Below, piece after piece: positions 1 to 6,276 of a DNA stretch of 9,962 nt (position 1 is its first letter; the number at the start of each line of letters is the position of its first letter). The notes beneath the pieces are model-generated. The model had not been told where the DNA came from. It ran no database searches and saw only the letters and a program-made list of their open reading frames with translations. This DNA is from Thermoplasmata archaeon (GTDB lineage Archaea > Thermoplasmatota > Thermoplasmata > Lutacidiplasmatales > UBA184). The position numbers and the translations under genes are program-made. Location of the stretch: the NCBI GenBank assembly GCA_030037695.1, contig JASHQF010000065.1, positions 1-9,962 on the forward strand, written 5' to 3'.

Positions 1-58
1 ACGCCGGACAGCTCTTCGCGCCCTGGGGAAGCTCGGCGGAGCACCCTTCGCACTTCAT
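1..58 (-). CDS. Zinc-ribbon protein, N-terminal fragment cut by the window edge
   Basis: Reading leftward from an ATG at 58, the first 19 residues are MKCEGCSAELPQGAKSCPA. The next codon begins with T, which fits a fourth cysteine. Cys3, Cys6 and Cys17 plus that codon would make a CxxC-x10-CxxC zinc ribbon. This is the same spacing as the ribbon at the start of the gene at 3838-3059. Proteins that open this way in archaea often carry a membrane segment or a second domain behind the ribbon, but nothing beyond residue 19 is visible here. A weak TATA-like TTGTAG lies 31-36 nt upstream of the ATG on the same strand. The ribbon reading is strong because start codon, cysteine spacing and position agree, although the piece is very short. 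Confidence 0.62.
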   Translation of the reverse strand, partial: MKCEGCSAELPQGAKSCPA

Positions 59-88
59 GGCACGACCTCGCTCCGGGACCGGGCGCGC

Positions 89-94
89 CTACAA
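89..94 (-). promoter_or_regulatory. Weak TATA-like box for the edge zinc-ribbon gene
   Basis: On the minus strand TTGTAG lies 31-36 nt upstream of the ATG at 58, inside otherwise very GC-rich sequence. That spacing suits a transcript with a leader of only a few nucleotides. The call rests on position and local AT content only. Confidence 0.25.
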
Positions 95-127
95 GACCGT
101 TTGCCGGGGCCCCCCCTGGCAGCGTTC

Positions 128-164
128 GGCCCGACGGCGCGCCCCGGAACCCGTGCGTCGGGCC
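128..164. terminator. 9-bp GC stem-loop just after the membrane-protein gene
   Basis: Arms 128-136 (ggcccgacg) and 156-164 (cgtcgggcc) are perfect reverse complements around a 19-nt loop. The structure starts 12 nt beyond the stop codon (179-177) of the minus-strand membrane-protein gene and before the promoter of the next minus-strand gene. It could be a 3'-end or processing stem. There is no T-run behind it, so it is not a classical archaeal oligo-T terminator. Confidence 0.4.
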
Positions 165-176
165 CCGCGGGAGCCT

Positions 177-908
177 TCAGGGTGTGGGACCGACAGGACC
201 GGGCGCCGGAGCCAAGGCTGCGGGGGGCGGGAGGGGCTTCGTCCGTTTCGGGAGCGCGGCGATGAGGGCCGCGAGATTGAACACGAGCGCGACGAGCATG
301 AGGAACCAGCCGACGTCCGCCCCCCAGACGAGGAGGCCGTCACCGCCCGCCCCCGAGCCCCAGAACGAGTGGCACGGGGAGACCGACGTGTCGTTCGTGG
401 CCGAGCACAGGCCGAGCGACATCTGGCTCGACCGCTGGGCCAGGATCGGCTGGAGGGCGGGGGCGACCGCGAGCGCGAAGGCGCTGGTGACGACCGCCGC
501 GACGAGCAGCTTGCGGACGATCTCGCGCGAGGCCGGCCCCCGGAGCCGTCCGAGCGGAACGAGCGCGGCGAGGAAGCCGAGGAGGAGGCCGAGGCCGAGC
601 AGGCCGATCCCGAGGGCGAGGATCGCCTCGTAGAGGGCCTCGATCGGCCCGGCCCCGACCGACGCGTACGGGACGACGATCGATTCGGTCGGCCGGACCG
701 AAAAGAGCAGGAGCGTACCGCCGGGCCGGAACGTGATCATCCCCGTGGTCGGTAGGTAGATCGTCCACCAGGCGGTGAGGATCGAGGCCCCCGCGAGCCC
801 CCCTCCCACCCAGGAGAACGCCGCCGCCGCCCACCATCGCGCGGGGCGGACGGGACCGGGCTCCGGCGCGAGGGACGCTCCGGTCGCCGGCGGGGGTTCG
901 GCGTTCAC
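177..908 (-). CDS. Four-helix integral membrane protein of unknown function
   Basis: A 243-residue protein starting at GTG 908. I do not recognise the family. Hydrophobic segments lie at about residues 25-50, 80-118 (long, possibly one helix plus a re-entrant part), 132-155 and 191-219. Both termini are rich in proline and alanine and are probably cytoplasmic. The loop before the last helix carries Cys168 and Cys179 in a Gly/Ser-rich stretch, a pair that could form a disulfide outside the cell. Third codon positions are overwhelmingly G or C and the hydrophobic pattern is clear, which favours this frame over the arginine-rich plus-strand frames across it. It begins 31 nt after the stop of the adenylate cyclase gene, so the two may be cotranscribed, though a CAAATA 33-38 nt upstream could give it its own promoter. 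Confidence 0.8.
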   Translation of the reverse strand: MNAEPPPATGASLAPEPGPVRPARWWAAAAFSWVGGGLAGASILTAWWTIYLPTTGMITFRPGGTLLLFSVRPTESIVVPYASVGAGPIEALYEAILALGIGLLGLGLLLGFLAALVPLGRLRGPASREIVRKLLVAAVVTSAFALAVAPALQPILAQRSSQMSLGLCSATNDTSVSPCHSFWGSGAGGDGLLVWGADVGWFLMLVALVFNLAALIAALPKRTKPLPPPAALAPAPGPVGPTP

Positions 909-939
909 GGCGCTTACCCCCGTGCCCGAGGGGGGACCC

Positions 940-2982
940 CTATTTGGACCTTCTTCGGCCGTGGGCCGGTCGAAGGCCCTTCGCCCGCGCCTTCGATCGC
1001 GGTCGCCCTGCTTCGGCGCGCGGGGACGGTCCGGTCGGAAGGTGGTAGCTCCTCAGCAGCGCGGTCCAGCGAGGGTCCTGGCGGAGCGGGTCGAAGAAGA
1101 CGCCGGGGTAGTAGATCCAGAGGACCTTGTCGCCCTCGCGGTACGCTCGCTCGAGCAGGTCGAGCGCCTGCGACGTCTGCCCGAGGGCCGCGGCGAGGAT
1201 CGCTCGGTGGGTCGGCGAGACGTACGTCCGGAACCCCCCACGGTCCGCTTCGGCGAGGACCGCCCGACCTTCCTCGGGCCGCCCGAGGAGCGCCGTCAGG
1301 ATAGCGTGGTCGAACCGCTCGTCCTCGTCCGACGCGTCGAACGGACGGTCGGCTTCGCGGGCCGCCTCCGCCGTGCGCCCGGCGGCGAAGTAGAAGAGGC
1401 CCGCCATCGCCCGGTGGCGCCCGGGGTCGGCCGAGGTGTCCCGCAATTCCTCCATGAGGCGGACCGCCACCTCCGTGTTCCCGGAGTACAGCTCCGCCAT
1501 CGCGATCGACCCCTGCAGGTGGCCCCCCGGATCGAGCCGGGCCGCCCGCCGGAGCTGGTCGATCGCCTCCTCGAACCGTTGCAGGGCGACGAGCATCAGA
1601 CCGAAGAACCGGTAGGCTTGGACGTTGCTCGGGTTCAGGGCGATCGCCCGACGGAACTCCTCCTCGGCGAGCGCCCAGTCCTGGTCGAACTGGAAGGCGA
1701 TGTTGCCGAGGGTCGCGTGCGCCTGGGACGACTCCGGATCGAGCTCGACCGCGCGCGCGGCGAGCTCGCGGGCCCTCGGCATCACTTCCGCCATCGACAC
1801 GACGTCGGCGGCGACGGAGACGTACAGGTTGGCCCAGGCGGCGAACGCCTCGGCGAACGCGGGATCGCGCTGCGTCGCCTGCTCGAAGTACCGCGCGGCC
1901 TCGAGGTAACTGTCCGGGCCCTGGTTCACCCGGTGGGGCTCGCTGTACTGCTGGCGCGCTGCGACCAGGCCCCGGAGGTAGAGGTCGTAGGCGGCGAGAT
2001 CGGCGGTCGGACGCCGCGCCGAGCCGCTGCCGGGGTCCGCGGTGAACTGGAGCCGCAGCGACTCGGCGGTCCGCTCGGCGATGTCGGTCTGGACCTGGAA
2101 GACGTCGTCGAGCTCCCGGTTGTAGCTGCTCGCCCACAGGTGGGACTGGGACGCCACGTCGAGGAGCTGAAGGGTGATCCGGATCCGGTTCCCCGCCTTG
2201 CGCACGCTCCCCTCCAGGACCGTGTCGACCCCGAGCTCGCTGCCGACCTCCCGGATGGATTTCGGGGCCGCCTTGTACGGCATCACCGAGGTCCGCGCGA
2301 TCACGCTGAGGTCCTGGACGTGCGATAGGACCGAGATCAGCTCCTCGGTAAGCCCGTCGGCGAAGTACTCGTCGTGCGGGTCGGGGCTGATGCTCGCCAG
2401 GGGCAGGACGGCCAGGTGGCGTCCCCCCGAGCCCCGAGCGACCGGCGGGGCGACCTCCTCCGGGCCCGAGGTCGAGGCGAGGGCGTAGACCGTGACCGGC
2501 TGCCGGACGTTCTTGAGCGTCGCGGGCGGGAGTCGGCGGGCCGGGACGCCCAGCTTGTTCCGGACCTGGTCGTAGACCTGCTGGGTGAGGCAGATCCCGC
2601 CCGGCTCCGCGAGCCCGTGCACGCGGGAGGCGAGGTTCACCGCATCGCCGTAGATGTCCCCGCCGCGCTCCACGATATCGCCGAGGTGGATCCCGATCCT
2701 GAGCTGGACGGGGGCCCCGCCGGCCGGCCGCACTCCGCCCTCCGCGATCGTCCGCTGGATCTCGAGGGCGCACCGCGTCGCGTCCAACGCGCTGTCGAAG
2801 TCGACGAGGAACGCGTCCCCTACGACCTTCACCTCGCGGCCATGGAAGGACCGGAACAGAGGGCGCACCACGCGGGCGAGCCGATCGAGGACCGCGAGCG
2901 CTCCCTCCTCGTTGTCCTGGGCGAGCGCGGTGTAGCCGACGAGGTCGATGAACATGATGGCGGCGAGTCGGCGCGGCGCCAC
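940..2982 (-). CDS. Class III adenylate cyclase with TolB-like and TPR domains
   Basis: A 680-residue soluble protein predicted to make cAMP from ATP. Residues 4-168 form a class III cyclase domain. The visible active-site set is complete: metal-binding Asp13 (FIDLVGYT) and Asp56 (KVVGDAF), adenine-recognising Lys52 and Asp109 (DIYGDAVN), and transition-state Asn116 and Arg120 (NLASR). Residues about 189-312 resemble the TolB N-terminal/FlgO-like domain (AVLPLASIS, FADGLTEELI, VLEGSV). Residues about 327-650 are TPR repeats, ending in a FFDPLRQDPRW motif typical of this architecture. There is no membrane segment. GTG 2982 is chosen because the domain begins right after it. An upstream ATG at 3258 would add 92 low-complexity residues lying almost wholly over the neighbouring gene. 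This architecture is common in bacteria, and I believe it is uncommon in archaea, so transfer is possible. The TPR part may sense a partner protein. Confidence 0.9.
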   Translation of the reverse strand: MAPRRLAAIMFIDLVGYTALAQDNEEGALAVLDRLARVVRPLFRSFHGREVKVVGDAFLVDFDSALDATRCALEIQRTIAEGGVRPAGGAPVQLRIGIHLGDIVERGGDIYGDAVNLASRVHGLAEPGGICLTQQVYDQVRNKLGVPARRLPPATLKNVRQPVTVYALASTSGPEEVAPPVARGSGGRHLAVLPLASISPDPHDEYFADGLTEELISVLSHVQDLSVIARTSVMPYKAAPKSIREVGSELGVDTVLEGSVRKAGNRIRITLQLLDVASQSHLWASSYNRELDDVFQVQTDIAERTAESLRLQFTADPGSGSARRPTADLAAYDLYLRGLVAARQQYSEPHRVNQGPDSYLEAARYFEQATQRDPAFAEAFAAWANLYVSVAADVVSMAEVMPRARELAARAVELDPESSQAHATLGNIAFQFDQDWALAEEEFRRAIALNPSNVQAYRFFGLMLVALQRFEEAIDQLRRAARLDPGGHLQGSIAMAELYSGNTEVAVRLMEELRDTSADPGRHRAMAGLFYFAAGRTAEAAREADRPFDASDEDERFDHAILTALLGRPEEGRAVLAEADRGGFRTYVSPTHRAILAAALGQTSQALDLLERAYREGDKVLWIYYPGVFFDPLRQDPRWTALLRSYHLPTGPSPRAEAGRPRSKARAKGLRPAHGRRRSK
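941..946 (-). promoter_or_regulatory. Possible TATA box for the four-helix membrane protein
   Basis: CAAATA on the minus strand, 33-38 nt before GTG 908, overlaps the last codons and stop of the cyclase gene. If used, the transcript would start about 6-10 nt before the start codon. It may equally be just the end of the cyclase coding sequence. Confidence 0.25.
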
Positions 2983-3000
2983 GGACGGCCTACGGCGTCC

Positions 3001-3015
3001 GCGCTTGTTAAGCGC
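3001..3015 (-). promoter_or_regulatory. TATA-like island within a short dyad upstream of the cyclase
   Basis: On the minus strand the 15 nt GCGCTTAACAAGCGC form a 6-bp inverted repeat with a 3-nt centre. Its AT core CTTAACAAG sits 22-30 nt before GTG 2982, the correct place for a TATA box of a leaderless transcript. The symmetry could be an operator overlapping the promoter, but a 6-bp dyad can arise by chance in this GC-rich DNA. Confidence 0.35.
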
Positions 3016-3058
3016 TCCGAACGGACCGCCTGCAACGGTTCCCGCGAGCCCGTCCCGG

Positions 3059-3838
3059 CTACGTCGTTCCCTTTTCCCGGTCGAGGAGGATCGCGAACAG
3101 GAGCGGGCCGAGGGGCTCGGCGTTCCCGATGAGGTCGAGATTGTAGGTGTCCCGCACGGAGGCCCACGCCTCGTGGATCTTGGCCGCCTCCCCCCCGGTG
3201 GCGTCCTTGAGCGCGAAGTTGTGGTGCAGGAGGTTCCCGTGGGCGGTGAGCGTCGCACTCCCGTCGACGTACTGGGCTGTGGCCGTCAAACCCCCCATCA
3301 AGCTCCGCTCGACCCGCACCGCGAACAGGGGATTGCCGTTCTCGTCCGCGAGCGTGGAGACCGCGGTGTTGCCGGTCACCTGGATGGCGATCGCCGCGCG
3401 GGGGCTCCCCGAGGCGTCGGCGACGACCCAGTGCAGCGAGAGCGTCGGCGGCCCGACGATCCCGACGTGCAGACCGGTGGGGGCGGTCGGGCTCGCGCGT
3501 CGGAGGAAGTTCGCCATCAGATCGGCGCGCACGTTCTCCGTGACGGTGAACAGGTGCCGCTTTTCGTGGTTCAGGACCCGGTAGTCCCGCCCATGGGTCA
3601 GGAGCTGGTGCTGGAGCAGGAACGAACGCGCTCCGGCGAGGCCGAGGGCGGAGCCTAGCGCCGCGATCGACTCCGCCGGGGGCGCCGCGGGGGCCGGCGG
3701 AGCCGAGGGAGCCGCGGCGGCGGGTGCCCCGGCCGAGGCGAGGGCCCCTGCGCCCCCGACGGGAGCTCCGCAGGAGGCACAGAATTGCGCGTCGACGGGC
3801 ATCGGCTTGCCGCATTGGGCGCAGAACGCGCTCGCCAT
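3059..3838 (-). CDS. Zinc-ribbon protein with LURP-one/tubby-like (LOR) domain
   Basis: A 259-residue protein. Residues 6-23 are a zinc ribbon with Cys6, Cys9, Cys20 and Cys23 (CAQCG, CASCG). Residues about 25-58 are an Ala/Pro linker. Residues about 71-255 resemble the LURP-one-related family, which has the tubby C-terminal/scramblase beta-barrel fold: an opening LLQHQLLTHGRDYRVLNHEK, repeated GN/DxxGxP beta hairpins, and a closing LKDATGGEAAKIHEAW followed by RDTYNLDL. The molecular function of prokaryotic LOR proteins is not settled; membrane-lipid or ligand binding is usual speculation. ATG 3838 is preferred to ATG 3889 because the ribbon follows directly and a CATTAC lies 26-31 nt upstream, as for a leaderless transcript. 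The cyclase gene follows 76 nt downstream on the same strand. No signal peptide or membrane segment is visible. Confidence 0.82.
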   Translation of the reverse strand: MASAFCAQCGKPMPVDAQFCASCGAPVGGAGALASAGAPAAAAPSAPPAPAAPPAESIAALGSALGLAGARSFLLQHQLLTHGRDYRVLNHEKRHLFTVTENVRADLMANFLRRASPTAPTGLHVGIVGPPTLSLHWVVADASGSPRAAIAIQVTGNTAVSTLADENGNPLFAVRVERSLMGGLTATAQYVDGSATLTAHGNLLHHNFALKDATGGEAAKIHEAWASVRDTYNLDLIGNAEPLGPLLFAILLDREKGTT

Positions 3839-3863
3839 CGACCCGAACGAGCGAGGGACGCGG

Positions 3864-3869
3864 GTAATG
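3864..3869 (-). promoter_or_regulatory. TATA-like box for the zinc-ribbon/LOR gene
   Basis: CATTAC on the minus strand lies 26-31 nt upstream of ATG 3838. It is the main AT island in the divergent 3839-4042 region on that side and supports ATG 3838 over ATG 3889, which has no such element upstream. Confidence 0.4.
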
Positions 3870-4010
3870 GAGTTGTCGCTGGAGGCCACTCCTAGGGACC
3901 CACGGGTGCCCTCCCTTCGCGGAGCGGCAGGGGGCGCCTCCCCACCGGTCGGTCCGGGCCCGGCCCCACCTACACCTCGACCCCAGGGGCGGAGGCGCTA
4001 CGCCACGCAG

Positions 4011-4016
4011 TTAAGA
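4011..4016 (+). promoter_or_regulatory. TATA-like box for the TMEM175-type channel gene
   Basis: TTAAGA lies 27-32 nt upstream of ATG 4043 within a GC-rich stretch, consistent with a leaderless or near-leaderless archaeal transcript. The 204-nt region 3839-4042 therefore appears to hold two divergent promoters and no gene. Confidence 0.4.
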
Positions 4017-4042
4017 GCCGCGTCGGTCCGGGTCGCGCTCGA

Positions 4043-4702
4043 ATGGAAGGCGACGAAAAGGTGGCGGGAGTTCGCACCCCCCAGTCCCAGCTGCCACCGT
4101 GGCAGTCCGAAGGGACGGACCTGAGCCGCGTCCTCGCGCTCAGCGACGGGATCTTCGCCTTCGCGATGACGCTCCTGGTGCTCGGGCTCGCGCTCCCGGC
4201 AGGTTTCCAACCGTCCCGGATCGGCGCCGCGCTGGTGACGCTGCGGCCGGCGTTCCTGGTCTACCTGCTCAGCTTCGCGGTGATCTTCTTCTATTGGCTC
4301 GCGCACCACCAGCTCTTCGAGTACATCACGAGCTACGACCGGAGGCTCGTCGACCTGAATGTCGCGTTCCTCCTGTTCATCGCCGTGATGCCGTTCGTCA
4401 CGAATCTCCTCGCGGCGGCTTCCGGTGAGTTCCTCGCCGCGGCGGCCTATGCCGTGACGCAGATCGCGGCGGGGTCGTCGCTCGCTCTCGTCTGGGCGTA
4501 CGCCTCGCATCACCACCGCCATGTCGACGCCGCCATGCCCGACGAATGGATCCGGTACATCCGCCTCCGTTCGGTGATGACCCCGGCCGTGTTCGCGGCG
4601 TCGATCCCGATCGCCGCGTGGAACCCGGGCTACGGCGAGTACGCGTGGCTCACGGTCTTCGTCCTTCAGGTCGTGCTCCGGCACCGCGCGCGGAGCGCCT
4701 GA
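4043..4702 (+). CDS. TMEM175-family potassium channel subunit (DUF1211)
   Basis: A 219-residue membrane protein with about six hydrophobic segments (near residues 33-52, 65-85, 103-125, 130-152, 176-192 and 198-212). The first helix carries the family signature R-x-x-A-x-SDG: Arg29, Ala32, Ser34, Asp35, Gly36, followed by Thr43. Leu33 replaces the usual Phe of FSDG. Other family marks are the WLAHH stretch at 85-89 ending helix 2 and DLNVAFLLFIAVMPF at 104-118. Prokaryotic TMEM175 proteins are single six-helix repeats of about 200 residues that assemble as tetramers and conduct potassium with modest selectivity; the length here fits. ATG 4043 is supported by the upstream TTAAGA. The gene is divergent from the LOR gene and 81 nt ahead of the repeat-protein gene, which has its own promoter-like sequence. 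Confidence 0.86.
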   Translation: MEGDEKVAGVRTPQSQLPPWQSEGTDLSRVLALSDGIFAFAMTLLVLGLALPAGFQPSRIGAALVTLRPAFLVYLLSFAVIFFYWLAHHQLFEYITSYDRRLVDLNVAFLLFIAVMPFVTNLLAAASGEFLAAAAYAVTQIAAGSSLALVWAYASHHHRHVDAAMPDEWIRYIRLRSVMTPAVFAASIPIAAWNPGYGEYAWLTVFVLQVVLRHRARSA

Positions 4703-4755
4703 GCGCGTCGCGACGGGCCCGGTCGCCGATCGCACCCGTGCCCCCCCTCAGGGAG

Positions 4756-4761
4756 TAAATA
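4756..4761 (+). promoter_or_regulatory. TATA box for the five-module secreted protein
   Basis: TAAATA lies 23-28 nt upstream of GTG 4784 and is the best TATA match in the window. The spacing fits a leaderless transcript starting at or next to GTG 4784. The TTG at 4778 would be only 17-22 nt away, so this element helps decide the start. Confidence 0.5.
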
Positions 4762-4783
4762 GGACCACCCGGTAGGATTGCGC

Positions 4784-6265
4784 GTGAACGCGTTCTCGAG
4801 CCTTCTCCGATGGGCCGGTGCCCTGACCGTCCTCGCCGCGGTGGCCTCGTTGCTCGTCTCCTCCCTCGGCGGGGTGGCGTCGGCGGGCGCCGGAGCCTCG
4901 GTCGCGACCCCGTATTCGGTCACGTTCTCCGAGACCGGATTGCCGACGGGGACGAACTGGAGCGTCCACGTCGCCTTCGTGGGCTGCGGGTGCGACGGGG
5001 TGCGCCGGACCGTCGCCTCGACGACCCCGTCGATCACTATCCCCATCACGAACGGCACGTACAACTACAATGTCCTTGCCGTGCCGGGGTACTTCGTGAA
5101 CGGCTCCGCCCGGGGCGCGTTCAACGTCTCGGGAGCGAACGCCACGCCGATCGCGGTCGCCTTCGACCCCCTGGTGACGTACGGCGTCCAGTTCCGTGAG
5201 TCGGGGCTCCCGAACGGGACCGGCTGGTCGGTCCAGGTCCGGGGCAACGCGACGGGCCAGGAGCGGATCGCGGAGGACCGGACCGGCTCCTCCAACGTCA
5301 CCACGATCGAGCTTCCCCTGCCGAACGGGACGTACCACTACACCGTCGATAGCGTGGCAGGTTCGTTCTTCCTCAACGGCTCAGGGAAGGGTCGTTTCAC
5401 GGTGCTGGGAGCGTCCCCGGCAACGATCCCCGTGGAGTTCGAGACCCCGCCGCTGTTCGCCGTGACGTTCACGGAGACCGGACTCCCCGCAGGAACCAAC
5501 TGGAGCGTCCGGGTGAACAGTCCCGGACCGCCCCGGATCCATTTCACACACTCGTCCACCACGACGAGCGTCGTCTTCGAGGTGCCGAGCGGTACGTACT
5601 CCTTCGTGATCGGGGAGGTCCTCGGCTTCCGGCTCAACGGGTCGGTCGGGGGGACGTTCGTCGTCACGAACAGCTCGCTCGCCGAGAGCGTCGTCTACGT
5701 CGCCCTCGCGCAGGGGGCGTTCTACCCCGTCGCGTTCGAGGAGAACGGTCTCCCGAACGGCACCCCGTGGGCAGTGACTATCGCCGCCACGCACACGTTC
5801 GGTCCGAGCCGCAAGGAGACACAGTCGTCGAACGGCACGACGGTGGTCGCCCTGCTCCAGAACGGGACGTACCGCTTCACCGTGCACTCGATCCGCGGCT
5901 ACGCCCTGACGGCCGGAGGGTCCGGCACGATCACCATCGCCGGCTCGTCGCCATCGGTCCGGGTCGTGAATTTCACGGCGATCCCGACCTACACGATCAC
6001 CGTCAACGAGAGCGGTCTACCGAACGGCACGAACTGGAGCGTGCTCGTGCGGAGCCAGAGCGCCGGCTCGACGCTGTGGCCCGTCCGGGAGACCGAGGTG
6101 GGCAACGCGACGGAGATCACCTTCCAGGTCCCGAACGGCACCTACTGCTACCGGGTCTACGCCGTGCCGGGCTACACGATCAGTTCGGGGTCCGCGACCG
6201 GCTCCCTCACCGTCGCGGGGGCTTCCCCGGCGGAGATCGAGATCGGATTCTCCCCGAGAGCGTAG
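4784..6265 (+). CDS. Secreted protein of five GLPxGTxWSV beta modules
   Basis: About 493 residues. An N-terminal signal peptide (basic Arg near residue 7, hydrophobic core to about 28, small residues after) is followed by five tandem modules of about 88-93 residues starting near 4907, 5174, 5453, 5717 and 5987. Each opens with a strand plus F/V-x-E-x-GLPxGTxW-S/A-V, has a central xxNGTYxYxV or similar strand pair, then a GY/GF turn and a closing beta strand, so an immunoglobulin-like beta fold is likely. I count about 22 N-x-S/T sequons, pointing to a glycosylated surface or secreted protein. The modules resemble those in thermopsin-like and other Thermoplasmata surface proteins. No protease domain, no C-terminal membrane anchor and no anchoring motif is visible; the protein ends right after module five. 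GTG 4784 is preferred over TTG 4778 from the TATA spacing. Specific function unknown. Confidence 0.88.
   Translation: MNAFSSLLRWAGALTVLAAVASLLVSSLGGVASAGAGASVATPYSVTFSETGLPTGTNWSVHVAFVGCGCDGVRRTVASTTPSITIPITNGTYNYNVLAVPGYFVNGSARGAFNVSGANATPIAVAFDPLVTYGVQFRESGLPNGTGWSVQVRGNATGQERIAEDRTGSSNVTTIELPLPNGTYHYTVDSVAGSFFLNGSGKGRFTVLGASPATIPVEFETPPLFAVTFTETGLPAGTNWSVRVNSPGPPRIHFTHSSTTTSVVFEVPSGTYSFVIGEVLGFRLNGSVGGTFVVTNSSLAESVVYVALAQGAFYPVAFEENGLPNGTPWAVTIAATHTFGPSRKETQSSNGTTVVALLQNGTYRFTVHSIRGYALTAGGSGTITIAGSSPSVRVVNFTAIPTYTITVNESGLPNGTNWSVLVRSQSAGSTLWPVRETEVGNATEITFQVPNGTYCYRVYAVPGYTISSGSATGSLTVAGASPAEIEIGFSPRA
4907..6262 (+). repeat. Five tandem protein-coding repeats of 264-279 nt
   Basis: Units begin near 4907, 5174, 5453, 5717 and 5987. 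Conservation is clear in protein, above all in the GLPxGTxWSV segment, and partial in DNA (for example aactggagcgt recurs in units 1, 3 and 5). The units are diverged enough that the duplication is old. Confidence 0.85.
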
Positions 6266-6276
6266 GCCTCCGACGC

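Noticed and set aside
57..755. A 232-codon plus-strand frame opposite the membrane-protein gene
   Set aside because: The product is almost all Arg, Glu, Asp, Pro and Gly, typical of an antisense shadow, while the minus strand encodes regular transmembrane helices.
775..2328. A 517-codon open frame on the plus strand across the cyclase gene
   Set aside because: It is antisense to a gene with clear domains; its product is Arg/Glu/Pro-rich with no motif. Long antisense frames are expected in DNA of this GC content.
914..2773. A 619-codon minus-strand frame overlapping the cyclase in another frame
   Set aside because: Low-complexity Arg/Gly/Pro product; the cyclase frame contains every catalytic motif.
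3934..3998. 8-bp inverted repeat (gcgcctcc / ggaggcgc) with a 49-nt loop in the divergent region
   Set aside because: By a rough estimate one or two such matches are expected by chance in 200 nt of this base composition, and the loop is long.
4706..4715. Palindrome cgtcgcgacg after the channel gene stop
   Set aside because: A loopless 10-nt palindrome of CG dinucleotides in GC-rich DNA; no further support for a terminator or operator.
4907..6262. Recurring DNA words considered as CRISPR or other DNA repeats
   Set aside because: They recur at 264-279 nt, keep the reading frame and reflect conserved protein modules; there are no short identical repeats with unique spacers.
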